The notes under the pieces were generated by a model. The model was given only the letters and a program-made list of their open reading frames with translations. It was not told the DNA's origin and did not search any database. Shown piece by piece: positions 24,076-32,803 of a DNA stretch of 44,057 nt (positions are counted from its first letter, which is position 1; each line of letters opens with the position of its first letter). The translations under genes and the position numbers were made by a program. Source of the DNA: Streptomyces sp. DH37 (GTDB lineage Bacteria > Actinomycetota > Actinomycetes > Streptomycetales > Streptomycetaceae); NCBI RefSeq assembly GCF_029813835.1, contig NZ_JARVKV010000060.1, forward strand, positions 1 through 44,057, read 5' to 3'.

Positions 24076-24110
24076 GCGGTACGGCCGGGCCGCGCGCCCG
24101 GCCGTACCGC
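24076..24110. terminator. Bidirectional terminator between terC and the phosphoesterase gene
   Basis: A perfect 15-bp stem (24076-24090 with 24096-24110) with a 5-nt loop lies midway between two convergent stop codons, 24 nt and 6 nt away. Confidence 0.85.
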
Positions 24111-24116
24111 CGCGCC

Positions 24117-27100
24117 TCACCGCACCACCGCGACCCGCCGCTCCTGCCGCTCGCCGCTCACGGTCACCGCCACGGTCACCGTCCCCGGCCGCAGCCCCGT
24201 CAGCGTGCCGGCCGCCGCGTCGAGGACCGCGACGCAGTGCCCGCGCGCCCGCGCCCGCTCCACGTCCCCCGCGCACAGGCCCCGTGAGCCGGACCAGTCG
24301 GCGCTCAGCGGCCGGCCCACCGGCACCGTGCGCGCCGCGCTTCCGCGGCCCTGGACGATGGCCGCGGAGACCTTCCCCGGCGCACCGCCCGCCGCCACGG
24401 AGTCCGGCGCGGTCAGGGAGAGCCCGTCCACATGGGCGCGGGTCTGGACCGAGATCCAGTCCCGGCCGGTGCCGCGGTCGATCCCGACCAGCGACCAGCC
24501 GCTGAAGCCGCCCTCACCGGGGGGCGCGGCCGGCGCCTTGCCCGCGTTGCCGTTGACCAGGTAGGGCACCCCGTCCACCCGGGAGGCGTGGAAGACGCCG
24601 GCGTGCGCCCCGACGAACGCCGCGCCCTTGCCGGTGCGGCGGCGGAACTCGCCGAGCCAGTCCTCCAGCAGGTCCGCCTCCAGCCGGTCGGTCAGCCGGC
24701 TGCCCTGCTGCGGGGTCGGATCGCGCGGCGGTACGTGCGCCAGCACGACGACGGAGCCGATCCCGTCGTCCTCCGCGGCGTCCTCCAGCCGTTCCCGCAG
24801 CCGCCGGATCTGGTCCCAGCCGCCGCCGCGCAGGGTCAGCGAGGAGGTGTCGAGGGTGATGAAGCGCGTGCCCCGGTGGTCGAAGGAGCGGTGGGTCGCG
24901 CCGAACTCCGCGCGGAAGCCCTCGACGGAGCCGCCCATCACCTCGTGGTTGCCCGGCACGTAGTACCAGGGCACCTCGCCGCCGAGCTCCTCCTCGAGCA
25001 TCCGGCGGGCGAAGGCGAGGTCCTCGGGCGAGCCCTCGTCCACCCAGTCCCCGTTGACCACGACGAAGTCGGGCCGGGCGGCCCGCACCTCCCGCAGGGT
25101 GCGCCGGGCCTGGCGTGCCGTTTCGCCGTCCGGTTCGCGGGCGACGAACTGGGCGTCGGAGACCACCGCGAACCGCCAGTCGCGGCCCGCGGTGTCGGCG
25201 GCCGTCGAGATCAGCGGGTCCCGGTGGGGGTCGGCGGCGGGCAGGGCCACGTCCGGCGGGGTCCGGGCGGTCAGCCCGTCCAGGACGACCTCGCCGCGAT
25301 ACCGCTCGGCGGGCCGGGTCTCGGCCAGGTAGAACCGCCGGACCTTCAGTGGATAGGCCACTCCCTGGGGGACCTCGAAGGCGATCCGCTTCCAGCCGGT
25401 CCAGGCGACGTGCGGGCCGCGCAGCACCTGGGCGGTGCCGGCGGCGTCGGTGAGGTGCAGCGAGGGCCAGGCGCCGCGGCCGTCGCCCTTGAGCCACAGG
25501 GTGAAGCTCCGAGGCTGGCCGGGCACGGGGATCTCCCGCGGCGGGTTGGCGTAGGCGGCACGGGTCGCGGTGGACTGCGTGAAGTCGTACGTCATCCGCA
25601 GCCCGGTGCCGTCGTGCCCGGCGGGGTCGGCGGCCAGGGAGCCGGAGGCGCGGGCGGCGCTGAAGGTCCACTGCCCGGCGTCGTCGAACTCCGCGACGCC
25701 CCGGTCCGTCAGGCCCACCGTGACGGCCAGGACCGTCTCCTCGCCCTTCACGACCGCCCTGACCAGGCCGGAGACGGAGTCGGCGCCGTCGGCGGCGGCG
25801 ACGGTGAAGCCGCCGCGCGCCGGGTCGGGATCGATGCGGAAGAGCGAGCGGTCGTAGTCGAGCGCCACGTCCGACGGCTCGACGGGGGCGCTGTGGCCCT
25901 CGGCGTCGAAGCCGGTGAAGCCGAAGGACGCCTCCGTGCCGGGGCCGGGCAGCCCGACCCGCTCCCGGGTCGGGGCGATCCGCTCCAGCGGGCCCAGTAC
26001 CGTCAGGGTGGTGGAGCCGCGGGCGTGGCCGCGGCGTGCGACGACCTCGGCCGTACCGGTCCTGCGGGCGTGGAAGACGCCGTCGCCGTCCACCCGGCCG
26101 ACCTCGGGGCGGGAGCTGTGCCAGCGGGGGGCTCCGTCTGCGGGGGCGCCCGAGGGGACGTTCGCGGAGGCGTCCGCGGGGCCGTACGTCTCGTCGTACC
26201 CGGCGGCGGTGAGCGCGCGGGTCAGACCGGGGAAGACGCGCTCCGGGTGCCCGCCGGGCACGGTGTCGGCGGAGGGGGCCTCGGCCGGGTCCGCGGCCGT
26301 CTCCACCCAGAAGCCCTTCAGCGCCCCGCTGCCGTCGGGGGCGGTGACGGCCAGCCCGTTGGGGACCTCGCGCTCGGTGCCGTCGGAGGGGCTGTTCTCC
26401 ACCCGCGGGGTGTCCGAGCCGGGCTCGCGGGCCACCAGCGTCGAGGAGCCGCCGCCGTCGAGGTTGAGCGCGTTGTGGGCCCCCAGCTCGTCCATCATCA
26501 GGGCCAGTTCGGTGAGGGTGACGCCGCCGGAGGCGGCCTGGCGGCCGTCCACGGTCAGCACGTGCAGGGTGGAGCCGTCCCGGGAGAAGCCGACGGCGGT
26601 ACGGGGAGCGGCGGCGTTGTTGGGCCGTCCGTCCCAGTTCTGCGGCTCGCCGTCCACGACCAGCACGCCGCGGCCGCCGACCGCCGTGCGCGGCGTCTCG
26701 CCCCCCTCGGTGCGCAGCTCGTACTCCCAGCTCACCGCGGAGCCCGGGGCCAGCGCGGCCAGGGCCTTCGCGCCCGCGTCACGGCCGAGCAGCACCGTCG
26801 CGCCCTCGGGGACGGGCCCGTCGCCGGGGGCGTCGTCCACGGCGGTGACCCGGCCGCCCACGACGGTGACCTCGGTGACCTCCGCCGCGCCGTCCACGGT
26901 CTGGGCGCGGTCGGCCGGGCCCCACCGGGCGTTGTAGGCGCCGATGCCGTCGGCGGGGACGTTCGCCGCGTTGTACGCGGCCAGCGGCTCGGGGCCGCCG
27001 GGCAGGGTGAGCGTGCCCTCGAAGTACAGGTCGAGGACGCGGCCCGCGCCGTCCGGACCGAAGCCGACCGCCTCGGTGACCCCGGGGGCCGGGGAGTGGG

Positions 27101-27578
27101 TGATCTCGCCGTCGTCCACACCGGGGCCGAGCGGGGCGCCGGTCTGGTTGATGTCGAAGAAGTCGGCGTTGAAGGCGGCGACGGTGCGGCGCCCGGCGCC
27201 GGGATCGTGCGCGCCGGCCAGCTCCGAGACGGTCGCGCGGCCGGAGACGGTCCCCGGGGACAGGTAGTCGACCTCGGCGCCGCCGTCGAGGTCGACGCTG
27301 AGGGCGTCGGCGCGCAGCCACTTGTCCGACTCCAGCCGGTCGAACGAGGTCAGTGTGGTGCCGGGCGCCACGGGGCGCACGGTACGGGACAGCTCCATGC
27401 CGTCGCCGTCGGCGACGCCCAGGGCGTCGGCGGGCGGAGCGGCGGAGAGCGCGGGGACGGCGGTCGCGGCGGGACCGGCGGCGGCCGGTGGCGCCAGACC
27501 CAGCCCGAGCGCGGCGACGGCCGTGAGGCACACCGCGGCCCGTCCGGGGAGTCTTCTGCCCTGCGGTCCTCGTGACAC
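24117..27578 (-). CDS. Secreted phosphodiester glycosidase / calcineurin-type phosphoesterase
   Basis: A large exported protein of about 1153 residues. After the signal peptide (ends near AAAGP, residue 37) comes a phosphodiester-glycosidase (NAGPA, formerly DUF2233) domain to about residue 420, with AAFNADFFDI and NLDGGGSST near 374. Next are an Ig-like/BIG2-type region (RWHSSRPEVGRVDGDGVFHA) and a beta-sandwich carbohydrate-binding-like region. A calcineurin-type metallophosphatase follows from about 800: VVSDAQF, NGDWVDEG near 842, PGNHE near 876, LAHVPP near 947, GAHAGVFH near 994. The end is another BIG2-like module (LTGLRPGTVTVAVTV). Wall polymers such as teichoic acids are plausible substrates. 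Three GTG starts are possible (27632, 27590, 27578); the last gives the best signal peptide, with GGTGAT just upstream. Confidence 0.88.
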   Translation of the reverse strand: MSRGPQGRRLPGRAAVCLTAVAALGLGLAPPAAAGPAATAVPALSAAPPADALGVADGDGMELSRTVRPVAPGTTLTSFDRLESDKWLRADALSVDLDGGAEVDYLSPGTVSGRATVSELAGAHDPGAGRRTVAAFNADFFDINQTGAPLGPGVDDGEITHSPAPGVTEAVGFGPDGAGRVLDLYFEGTLTLPGGPEPLAAYNAANVPADGIGAYNARWGPADRAQTVDGAAEVTEVTVVGGRVTAVDDAPGDGPVPEGATVLLGRDAGAKALAALAPGSAVSWEYELRTEGGETPRTAVGGRGVLVVDGEPQNWDGRPNNAAAPRTAVGFSRDGSTLHVLTVDGRQAASGGVTLTELALMMDELGAHNALNLDGGGSSTLVAREPGSDTPRVENSPSDGTEREVPNGLAVTAPDGSGALKGFWVETAADPAEAPSADTVPGGHPERVFPGLTRALTAAGYDETYGPADASANVPSGAPADGAPRWHSSRPEVGRVDGDGVFHARRTGTAEVVARRGHARGSTTLTVLGPLERIAPTRERVGLPGPGTEASFGFTGFDAEGHSAPVEPSDVALDYDRSLFRIDPDPARGGFTVAAADGADSVSGLVRAVVKGEETVLAVTVGLTDRGVAEFDDAGQWTFSAARASGSLAADPAGHDGTGLRMTYDFTQSTATRAAYANPPREIPVPGQPRSFTLWLKGDGRGAWPSLHLTDAAGTAQVLRGPHVAWTGWKRIAFEVPQGVAYPLKVRRFYLAETRPAERYRGEVVLDGLTARTPPDVALPAADPHRDPLISTAADTAGRDWRFAVVSDAQFVAREPDGETARQARRTLREVRAARPDFVVVNGDWVDEGSPEDLAFARRMLEEELGGEVPWYYVPGNHEVMGGSVEGFRAEFGATHRSFDHRGTRFITLDTSSLTLRGGGWDQIRRLRERLEDAAEDDGIGSVVVLAHVPPRDPTPQQGSRLTDRLEADLLEDWLGEFRRRTGKGAAFVGAHAGVFHASRVDGVPYLVNGNAGKAPAAPPGEGGFSGWSLVGIDRGTGRDWISVQTRAHVDGLSLTAPDSVAAGGAPGKVSAAIVQGRGSAARTVPVGRPLSADWSGSRGLCAGDVERARARGHCVAVLDAAAGTLTGLRPGTVTVAVTVSGERQERRVAVVR

Positions 27579-27692
27579 GACATCACCCACAGACGCTGTA
27601 GGGACATGCGCTCTTTGCGCATCCAGCGCCACAGGGTGACAAGGCCGACCGGTTCACACCAGAGGGCGTGCTCGAACACCGCCGGAACAACA

Positions 27693-27740
27693 CGCGTCCC
27701 CCGCGCGTCCGTTGGGCCGAACGGACGCACGGGGGACGCG
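27693..27740 (-). terminator. Long terminator downstream of the Rieske gene
   Basis: A 21-position stem with one mismatch (27693-27713 with 27720-27740) and a 6-nt loop begins 31 nt beyond the Rieske stop. It isolates the uvrA-Rieske unit from the phosphoesterase gene. Confidence 0.8.
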
Positions 27741-27771
27741 CGGGCGCGGGTACGCGCCGGGTGAGGGGGCG

Positions 27772-28200
27772 TCAGTCGCCGGGGCCGGCCACGAGCCTGC
27801 CGCCCTCCACCTTGACCGGGACCGGGGGCAGGGGTGAGCCCGCCGGGCCCGCCAGCACCTCGCCGGTGGTGGTGTCGAAGCGGCTGCCGTGGCAGGTGCA
27901 GTCGGCCTCCAGCCTCTCCACCGAGGTCAGTACGCAGCCCGCGTGGGTGCACACCGCGCCGAACGCCCTGTACTCGCCCTCGGAGGACCGGGAGACCACC
28001 AGTCTCTCCTCGCGGTACAGCCTGGAGCCCCCGACCGGTACGGCGTCGGCCGCGCCGAGGTCCACGGGTGCGGTCGGGGTCGCCGGGGCCCGTCCGCCGC
28101 CTCCGCCGGAGCCGGAGCAGGCGGTCAGGCCGAGGCCGGCGGCCCCGGCGGCCGCCGCCCCGCACAGCACGGTGCGGCGGCCGGGGGACTGGTCCTTCAT
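27772..28200 (-). CDS. Rieske [2Fe-2S] lipoprotein
   Basis: A 142-residue exported iron-sulfur protein. The N-terminus has a Tat-like GRRTVLCG and a lipobox LTAC ending at Cys28, then a Gly-rich linker. The Rieske fold has both cluster boxes: CTHAGC (ligands Cys84 and His86) and CTCHGS (ligands Cys101 and His104); Cys89 and Cys103 form the usual disulfide pair. Tat export suits a cofactor folded in the cytosol. The electron partner is unknown; small Rieske lipoproteins of this kind are separate from the cytochrome bc complex. The ATG at 28200 has AAGGAG 9 nt upstream and lies 23 nt after the uvrA stop, so the two genes are probably co-transcribed. Confidence 0.93.
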   Translation of the reverse strand: MKDQSPGRRTVLCGAAAAGAAGLGLTACSGSGGGGGRAPATPTAPVDLGAADAVPVGGSRLYREERLVVSRSSEGEYRAFGAVCTHAGCVLTSVERLEADCTCHGSRFDTTTGEVLAGPAGSPLPPVPVKVEGGRLVAGPGD

Positions 28201-28223
28201 GGTCGTGCTCTCCTTACGGCCGC

Positions 28224-31070
28224 TCACGGCTTCAGCGGCAGGATGTCCTGGAGGAACTTGCCGGTGTGGCTCTCCGGCGCCGCCGCGACCTGCTCCGGGG
28301 TGCCCTGGGCGACGACCAGGCCGCCGCCGCTGCCACCCTCCGGGCCCATGTCCACGACCCAGTCGGCCGTCTTGATCACATCGAGGTTGTGCTCGATGAC
28401 GATCACCGTGTTGCCCTTGTCGACCAGCCCGGACAGCACTTCGATCAGCTTGCGGATGTCCTCGAAGTGCAGACCGGTGGTCGGCTCGTCCAGCACGTAG
28501 ACCGTGCGCCCGGTGGAGCGCTTCTGCAGCTCCGAGGCGAGCTTCACCCGCTGCGCCTCGCCGCCGGAGAGCGTCGTGGCGGGCTGGCCGAGCCGGACGT
28601 AGCCGAGGCCGACGTCGTTGAGGGTGCGCAGGTGGCGGGCGATGGCGGGCACCGCCTCGAAGAACCCCATCGCCTCCTCGATCGGCATGTCCAGCACCTC
28701 GGCGATGGACTTGCCCTTGTAGTGCACCTCCAGCGTCTCCCGGTTGTAGCGCGCGCCGTGGCAGACCTCGCACGGCACGTACACGTCCGGCAGGAAGTTC
28801 ATCTCGATCTTGATCGTGCCGTCGCCGGAGCAGTTCTCGCAGCGGCCGCCCTTGACGTTGAAGGAGAAGCGGCCCGGCAGGTAGCCGCGGACCTTCGCCT
28901 CCGTCGTCTCCGCGAACAGCCGGCGCACATGGTCGAAGACGCCCGTGTACGTGGCCGGGTTGGAACGGGGGGTGCGGCCGATGGGGGACTGGTCGACGTG
29001 CACGACCTTGTCCACCAGGTCGTCGCCCTCCACCCGCACGTGCCGCCCCGGCACCGACTTCGCGCCGTTCAGCTCGCGCGCCAGATGGGTGTAGAGGATG
29101 TCGTTGACCAGGGTGGACTTGCCCGAACCGGAGACGCCCGTGACCGCGGTGAGCACACCGAGCGGGAACGACACGTCGACGTTCCGCAGGTTGTTCTCCT
29201 TGGCGCCCCGGACGGTCAGCGCCCGCTTGCGGTCCACCGGGCGGCGCTTCTCCGGCGTCGGGATGGACCTCCTGCCCGACAGGTACTGCCCGGTCACCGA
29301 CTCCTCGTTGGCCAGCAGCTCCTTCAGCGGGCCGCTGTGCACCACCTCGCCGCCGTGCTCGCCCGCGCCCGGGCCGATGTCCACCACCCAGTCGGAGGTC
29401 TTGATGGTGTCCTCGTCGTGCTCGACGACGATCAGGGTGTTGCCCATGTCCCGCAGCCGCACCAGGGTCTCGATCAGCCGGTGGTTGTCGCGCTGGTGCA
29501 GGCCGATGGACGGCTCGTCCAGCACGTACAGCACGCCCACCAGGCCGGAGCCGATCTGGGTCGCCAGCCGGATGCGCTGCGCCTCGCCGCCCGAGAGCGT
29601 CCCGGCGGCGCGGTTGAGGGAGAGGTAGTCCAGACCGACGTCGACCAGGAACCGCAGCCGCTCGTTGACCTCCTTGAGCACCCGCTCGGCGATGGTCCTC
29701 TCGCGGTCGTTCAGCTCCATGGCGCCCAGGAACTCGGCGCACTCGCTGATCGACATCGCGGCGATCTCCGCGATCGACCTCCCCTGCACCGTCACGGCCA
29801 GGACGATCGGCTTGAGCCTGGTCCCCTCGCAGGTCGGGCAGGGCACCTCGCGCATGTAGCCCTCGAAGCGCTCCCGGCTGGAGTCCGTCTCCGCCTCCGA
29901 GTGCCGCCGCTTGACGAACGGCACCGCGCCCTCGAAGGCCGTGGTGTACGACCGCTCCCGCCCGTAGCGGTTGCGGTAGCGGACCTCGATCTGCGTCCGG
30001 TGCCCGTTGAGCAGGGCCTTCTTCGCGCGCTGCGGCAGCCCGCTCCAGGGGATGTCGGTGCGGAAGCCGAGCGCGTCGGCCAGGGCGCCGATCAGCCGCC
30101 CGAAGTACTCCTTGCTGTGGCCGTGTGACCAGGGGTGGATCGCCCCCTCGTCCAGCGACTTGTCCTCGTCGGGGACGATCAGCTCCGGGTCCACCTCCAT
30201 GCGGGTGCCGATGCCGCTGCACTCGGGGCAGGCGCCGAAGGGGGAGTTGAAGGAGAACGAGCGGGGCTCCAGCTCCTCGAACGACAGGTCGTCGTAGGGG
30301 CAGTACAGGTGCTCGGAGTACATCCGCTCGCGCTGGGGGTCGTCCTCCTCCAGGTCCACGAAGTCGAGGATCACCATGCCGCCCGAGAGCCCGAGCGCGG
30401 TCTCGACCGAGTCGGTCAGCCGCCGCTTGGCGCTCTCCTTCACCGTCAGGCGGTCGACGACCACCTCGATGGTGTGCTTCTCCTGCTTCTTCAGCGCCGG
30501 CGGGTCGGAGAGCTGGACCGTCGTGCCGTCCACCCGGGCGCGGCTGTAGCCCTTGGTCTGCAGCTCGGCGAAGAGGTCCACGAACTCGCCCTTGCGCTGG
30601 CGCACCAGCGGGGAGAGCACCTGGAAGCGGCTGCCCTCCTCCAGGGAGAGCACCTTGTCCACGATCGCCTGCGGGGACTGCCGGGCGATCGGGCGCCCGC
30701 ACTCGGGGCAGTGCGGCTTGCCGATCCGGGCGAACAGCAGGCGGAGGTAGTCGTAGACCTCCGTGATGGTGCCGACCGTCGAGCGGGGGTTGCGGGAGGT
30801 GGACTTCTGGTCGATGGAGACCGCCGGCGACAGGCCCTCGATGAAGTCCACGTCCGGCTTGTCCATCTGCCCCAGGAACTGCCGGGCGTACGAGGAGAGC
30901 GACTCCACGTAGCGGCGCTGCCCCTCGGCGAAGATGGTGTCGAAGGCGAGCGAGGACTTGCCCGATCCCGACAGCCCGGTGAAGACGATGAGGGAGTCGC
31001 GGGGGAGGTCGAGCGAGACGTTCTTGAGGTTGTGCTCGCGAGCCCCACGGACGATGAGACGGTCGGCCAC
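28224..31070 (-). CDS. uvrA: Excinuclease ABC subunit UvrA
   Basis: A 948-residue damage-recognition ATPase with two ABC modules. Walker A of module 1 is GLSGSGKS at residues 32-39, followed by AFDTIFAEGQRRYVES. Zinc-finger pairs are visible (CPECGRPI; CPTCEG; and CENCSGDG with CEVCHG in module 2). Each module has an LSGGEAQR signature, and the second Walker A is GVSGSGKS. UvrA2 loads UvrB on lesions. The GTG at 31070 starts the family-typical VADRLIVRGAREHNLKNV and has AAAGGTG about 8-10 nt upstream; the extra 35 residues of the longer frame are not family-like. The Rieske gene follows at once. A -10 box (TAGGCT, complement of 31180-31185) lies about 110 nt upstream beside a weak SOS-like box. 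Confidence 0.97.
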   Translation of the reverse strand: MADRLIVRGAREHNLKNVSLDLPRDSLIVFTGLSGSGKSSLAFDTIFAEGQRRYVESLSSYARQFLGQMDKPDVDFIEGLSPAVSIDQKSTSRNPRSTVGTITEVYDYLRLLFARIGKPHCPECGRPIARQSPQAIVDKVLSLEEGSRFQVLSPLVRQRKGEFVDLFAELQTKGYSRARVDGTTVQLSDPPALKKQEKHTIEVVVDRLTVKESAKRRLTDSVETALGLSGGMVILDFVDLEEDDPQRERMYSEHLYCPYDDLSFEELEPRSFSFNSPFGACPECSGIGTRMEVDPELIVPDEDKSLDEGAIHPWSHGHSKEYFGRLIGALADALGFRTDIPWSGLPQRAKKALLNGHRTQIEVRYRNRYGRERSYTTAFEGAVPFVKRRHSEAETDSSRERFEGYMREVPCPTCEGTRLKPIVLAVTVQGRSIAEIAAMSISECAEFLGAMELNDRERTIAERVLKEVNERLRFLVDVGLDYLSLNRAAGTLSGGEAQRIRLATQIGSGLVGVLYVLDEPSIGLHQRDNHRLIETLVRLRDMGNTLIVVEHDEDTIKTSDWVVDIGPGAGEHGGEVVHSGPLKELLANEESVTGQYLSGRRSIPTPEKRRPVDRKRALTVRGAKENNLRNVDVSFPLGVLTAVTGVSGSGKSTLVNDILYTHLARELNGAKSVPGRHVRVEGDDLVDKVVHVDQSPIGRTPRSNPATYTGVFDHVRRLFAETTEAKVRGYLPGRFSFNVKGGRCENCSGDGTIKIEMNFLPDVYVPCEVCHGARYNRETLEVHYKGKSIAEVLDMPIEEAMGFFEAVPAIARHLRTLNDVGLGYVRLGQPATTLSGGEAQRVKLASELQKRSTGRTVYVLDEPTTGLHFEDIRKLIEVLSGLVDKGNTVIVIEHNLDVIKTADWVVDMGPEGGSGGGLVVAQGTPEQVAAAPESHTGKFLQDILPLKP

Positions 31071-31179
31071 GCCGATTGGCACCTTTCGTGTGGGATGAAG
31101 GGGGCGGGCGCCTGCCCAGAGCCCCCGCCCAAGGGTATGGGGTAGCGCCGCCGTGATGTCGTGCCCGGTGCGCACAGCG

Positions 31180-31201
31180 AGCCTATAGCACGTGCATTCG
31201 A
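31180..31201 (-). promoter_or_regulatory. uvrA -10 box with adjacent SOS-like palindrome
   Basis: Read on the minus strand, TCGAATGCACGTGCTA (31201-31186) is followed directly by TAGGCT (31185-31180). The 16-mer matches 9 of the 12 defined positions of the actinobacterial SOS box TCGAAC-N4-GTTCGA. The core GCACGTGC is itself a palindrome, so another regulator is possible. Confidence 0.35.
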
Positions 31202-31223
31202 TTTACGGGCGCTCTTCTCCTCC

Positions 31224-31252
31224 TTCACCCGAAGGAGTGGTGGGGATAGCTT
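31224..31252 (+). promoter_or_regulatory. Promoter of the mycothiol-dependent enzyme gene
   Basis: TTCACC (31224-31229) and TAGCTT (31247-31252) are separated by 17 nt. The -10 box ends 6 nt before the ATG at 31259, so the transcript should be leaderless. Confidence 0.6.
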
Positions 31253-31258
31253 TGGATC

Positions 31259-32008
31259 ATGACTTCGCCTGATGCGGACCCCGCTCCCGATCCCGTTCCC
31301 GACCCCACTCCCGACCCCGCCGCCGACACCGCCGCCCTGCGGGAGTCCACCGACCGCCTCCTGGCCGCCGTCCGGAAGCTGGACGACGCCTCCCTGGCCG
31401 AGCCCTCGAGGCTGCCCGGCTGGACCCGCGGCCACGTCCTCGCCCACCTCGCCCGCAACGCCGACGCCCTGGTCAACGTGCTCGCCGGCCGCCCGATGTA
31501 CCCCAGCGCCGAGGCCCGCGAGGCCGACATCGAGCGCGACGCCTCCCGCCCCCCGGCGGTCCAGCTGGAGGACCTGCGCGGCAGTGCCGCCCGCCTGGAC
31601 GAGGCGATGGCCGCCCTCACCGGGGAGGAGTGGGGGGCCACCGTCGAGCTGCGCAACGGCGTCACCGACCTCGCCTCCTCGATCCCCTTCCGCCGCCGGA
31701 TCGAGGTCGAGCTGCACCACGTCGACCTCGGCATCGGGTACGAGCTGGAGGACATGCCCGCCTCCTTCACCGACCGGGAGCTGGAGAACATGGCCAGGCG
31801 CTTCTCGGGGCACCCCGGCGTGGAGCCCGTCGAGCTGCGCGCCCCGGACGGCCGCGTCCTGCGCACGGGCCGCGCGGCCGGGGAGGGGGAGCCGGCGGTG
31901 ACCGTCGCGGGCTCGCCCACCGCGCTCGTCGGCTGGCTCACCGGCCGCACCGCCGGCGCCGGGCTCACCGCCTCCGCGCCGGTCCTGCCCACGCTGCCGC
32001 CGCTCTGA
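31259..32008 (+). CDS. Maleylpyruvate isomerase family mycothiol-dependent enzyme
   Basis: A 249-residue protein of the mycothiol-dependent maleylpyruvate isomerase (DinB-like four-helix) family. The N-terminal domain has LPGWTRGHVLAHLARNADAL, whose His residues supply metal ligands, and ELHHVDLGIGYELEDMP with the third ligand. The C-terminal MDMPI domain ends with the VAGSPTALVGWLTGR block. Substrates vary (mycothiol S-conjugates, aromatic catabolites), so no specific reaction is claimed. Residues 4-22 are an acidic Asp-Pro repeat (DPAPDPVPDPTPDP) coded by a degenerate 12-nt DNA repeat. The ATG at 31259 follows the -10 box by 6 nt, with no SD. Next is an MBL-fold gene 49 nt downstream. Confidence 0.9.
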   Translation: MTSPDADPAPDPVPDPTPDPAADTAALRESTDRLLAAVRKLDDASLAEPSRLPGWTRGHVLAHLARNADALVNVLAGRPMYPSAEAREADIERDASRPPAVQLEDLRGSAARLDEAMAALTGEEWGATVELRNGVTDLASSIPFRRRIEVELHHVDLGIGYELEDMPASFTDRELENMARRFSGHPGVEPVELRAPDGRVLRTGRAAGEGEPAVTVAGSPTALVGWLTGRTAGAGLTASAPVLPTLPPL

Positions 32009-32057
32009 CACACTGATCGCCGGCCGCGCCACCCCCTCGGAAGGAGTCGCAGAACAC

Positions 32058-32714
32058 ATGCCGTACACAGGAAAGGTCGCGGTCGGCGGCCCGCCGGACG
32101 TCCACGAGCTGACCGACCTGGTGATCTCCAAGGTCGCGGTCGGCCCCCTGGAGAACAACGCCTACCTGCTGCGCTGCCGCGCCACCGGCGAACAGCTCCT
32201 GATCGACGCCGCCAGCGAACCCGACACCCTGCTCAACCTCATCGGCGACGACGGCGTCGGCGCGGTCGTCACCACCCACCGGCACCCCGACCACTGGCAG
32301 GCGCTCGACACCGTCGTCCAGGCCACCGACGCCCGCACCTACGCCGGGCGCCACGACGCCGAGGGCATCCCCGTTCCCACCGACGTCCCGCTGGAGGACG
32401 GGGACGCCGTCACCGTCGGCCGCGTCACGCTCACCACCCGCCACCTGCGGGGCCACACCCCGGGCTCCATCGCCCTGGTCTACGACGACCCCCACGGCCA
32501 CCCCCACCTGTTCACCGGCGACTGCCTCTTCCCCGGCGGCGTCGGCAACACCCGGGGCGACGCCGAGGCGTTCGCCGTCCTGCTGCACGACGTGGAGACC
32601 AAGCTCTTCGGCGAACTCCCGGACGAGACCTGGGTCTACCCCGGCCACGGCGCCGACACCACCCTGGGCGCCGAGCGCCCGCACCTGGCGGAGTGGCGCG
32701 AACGCGGCTGGTGA
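32058..32714 (+). CDS. MBL fold metallo-hydrolase
   Basis: A 218-residue metallo-beta-lactamase-fold hydrolase of the glyoxalase II-like group. The metal motif HRHPDH is at residues 74-79 (His74, His76, Asp78, His79). The other ligands sit in HLRGHTPGS, FTGDCLFPGGVG (Asp) and VYPGHG (His). The substrate could be a thioester such as S-lactoyl-mycothiol, which would fit the mycothiol-dependent enzyme just upstream; that is inference. The ATG at 32058 has AAGGAG about 11 nt upstream. The genes 31259-32714 are likely one transcript. Confidence 0.92.
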   Translation: MPYTGKVAVGGPPDVHELTDLVISKVAVGPLENNAYLLRCRATGEQLLIDAASEPDTLLNLIGDDGVGAVVTTHRHPDHWQALDTVVQATDARTYAGRHDAEGIPVPTDVPLEDGDAVTVGRVTLTTRHLRGHTPGSIALVYDDPHGHPHLFTGDCLFPGGVGNTRGDAEAFAVLLHDVETKLFGELPDETWVYPGHGADTTLGAERPHLAEWRERGW

Positions 32715-32790
32715 CGGGCCGGGGGCGGACGGCGGCGGCGAGCGGCCGGAAAGCGCGCCGCCGGCGGCCCCCGGCGCCGCACGCCGCCAG

Positions 32791-32796
32791 TAGGGT
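32791..32796 (+). promoter_or_regulatory. -10 element for leaderless uvrC mRNA
   Basis: TAGGGT fits the HrdB -10 consensus and is followed by 7 nt and the uvrC ATG. No SD and no convincing -35 are present. Confidence 0.5.
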
Positions 32797-32803
32797 TGAC
32801 CCC

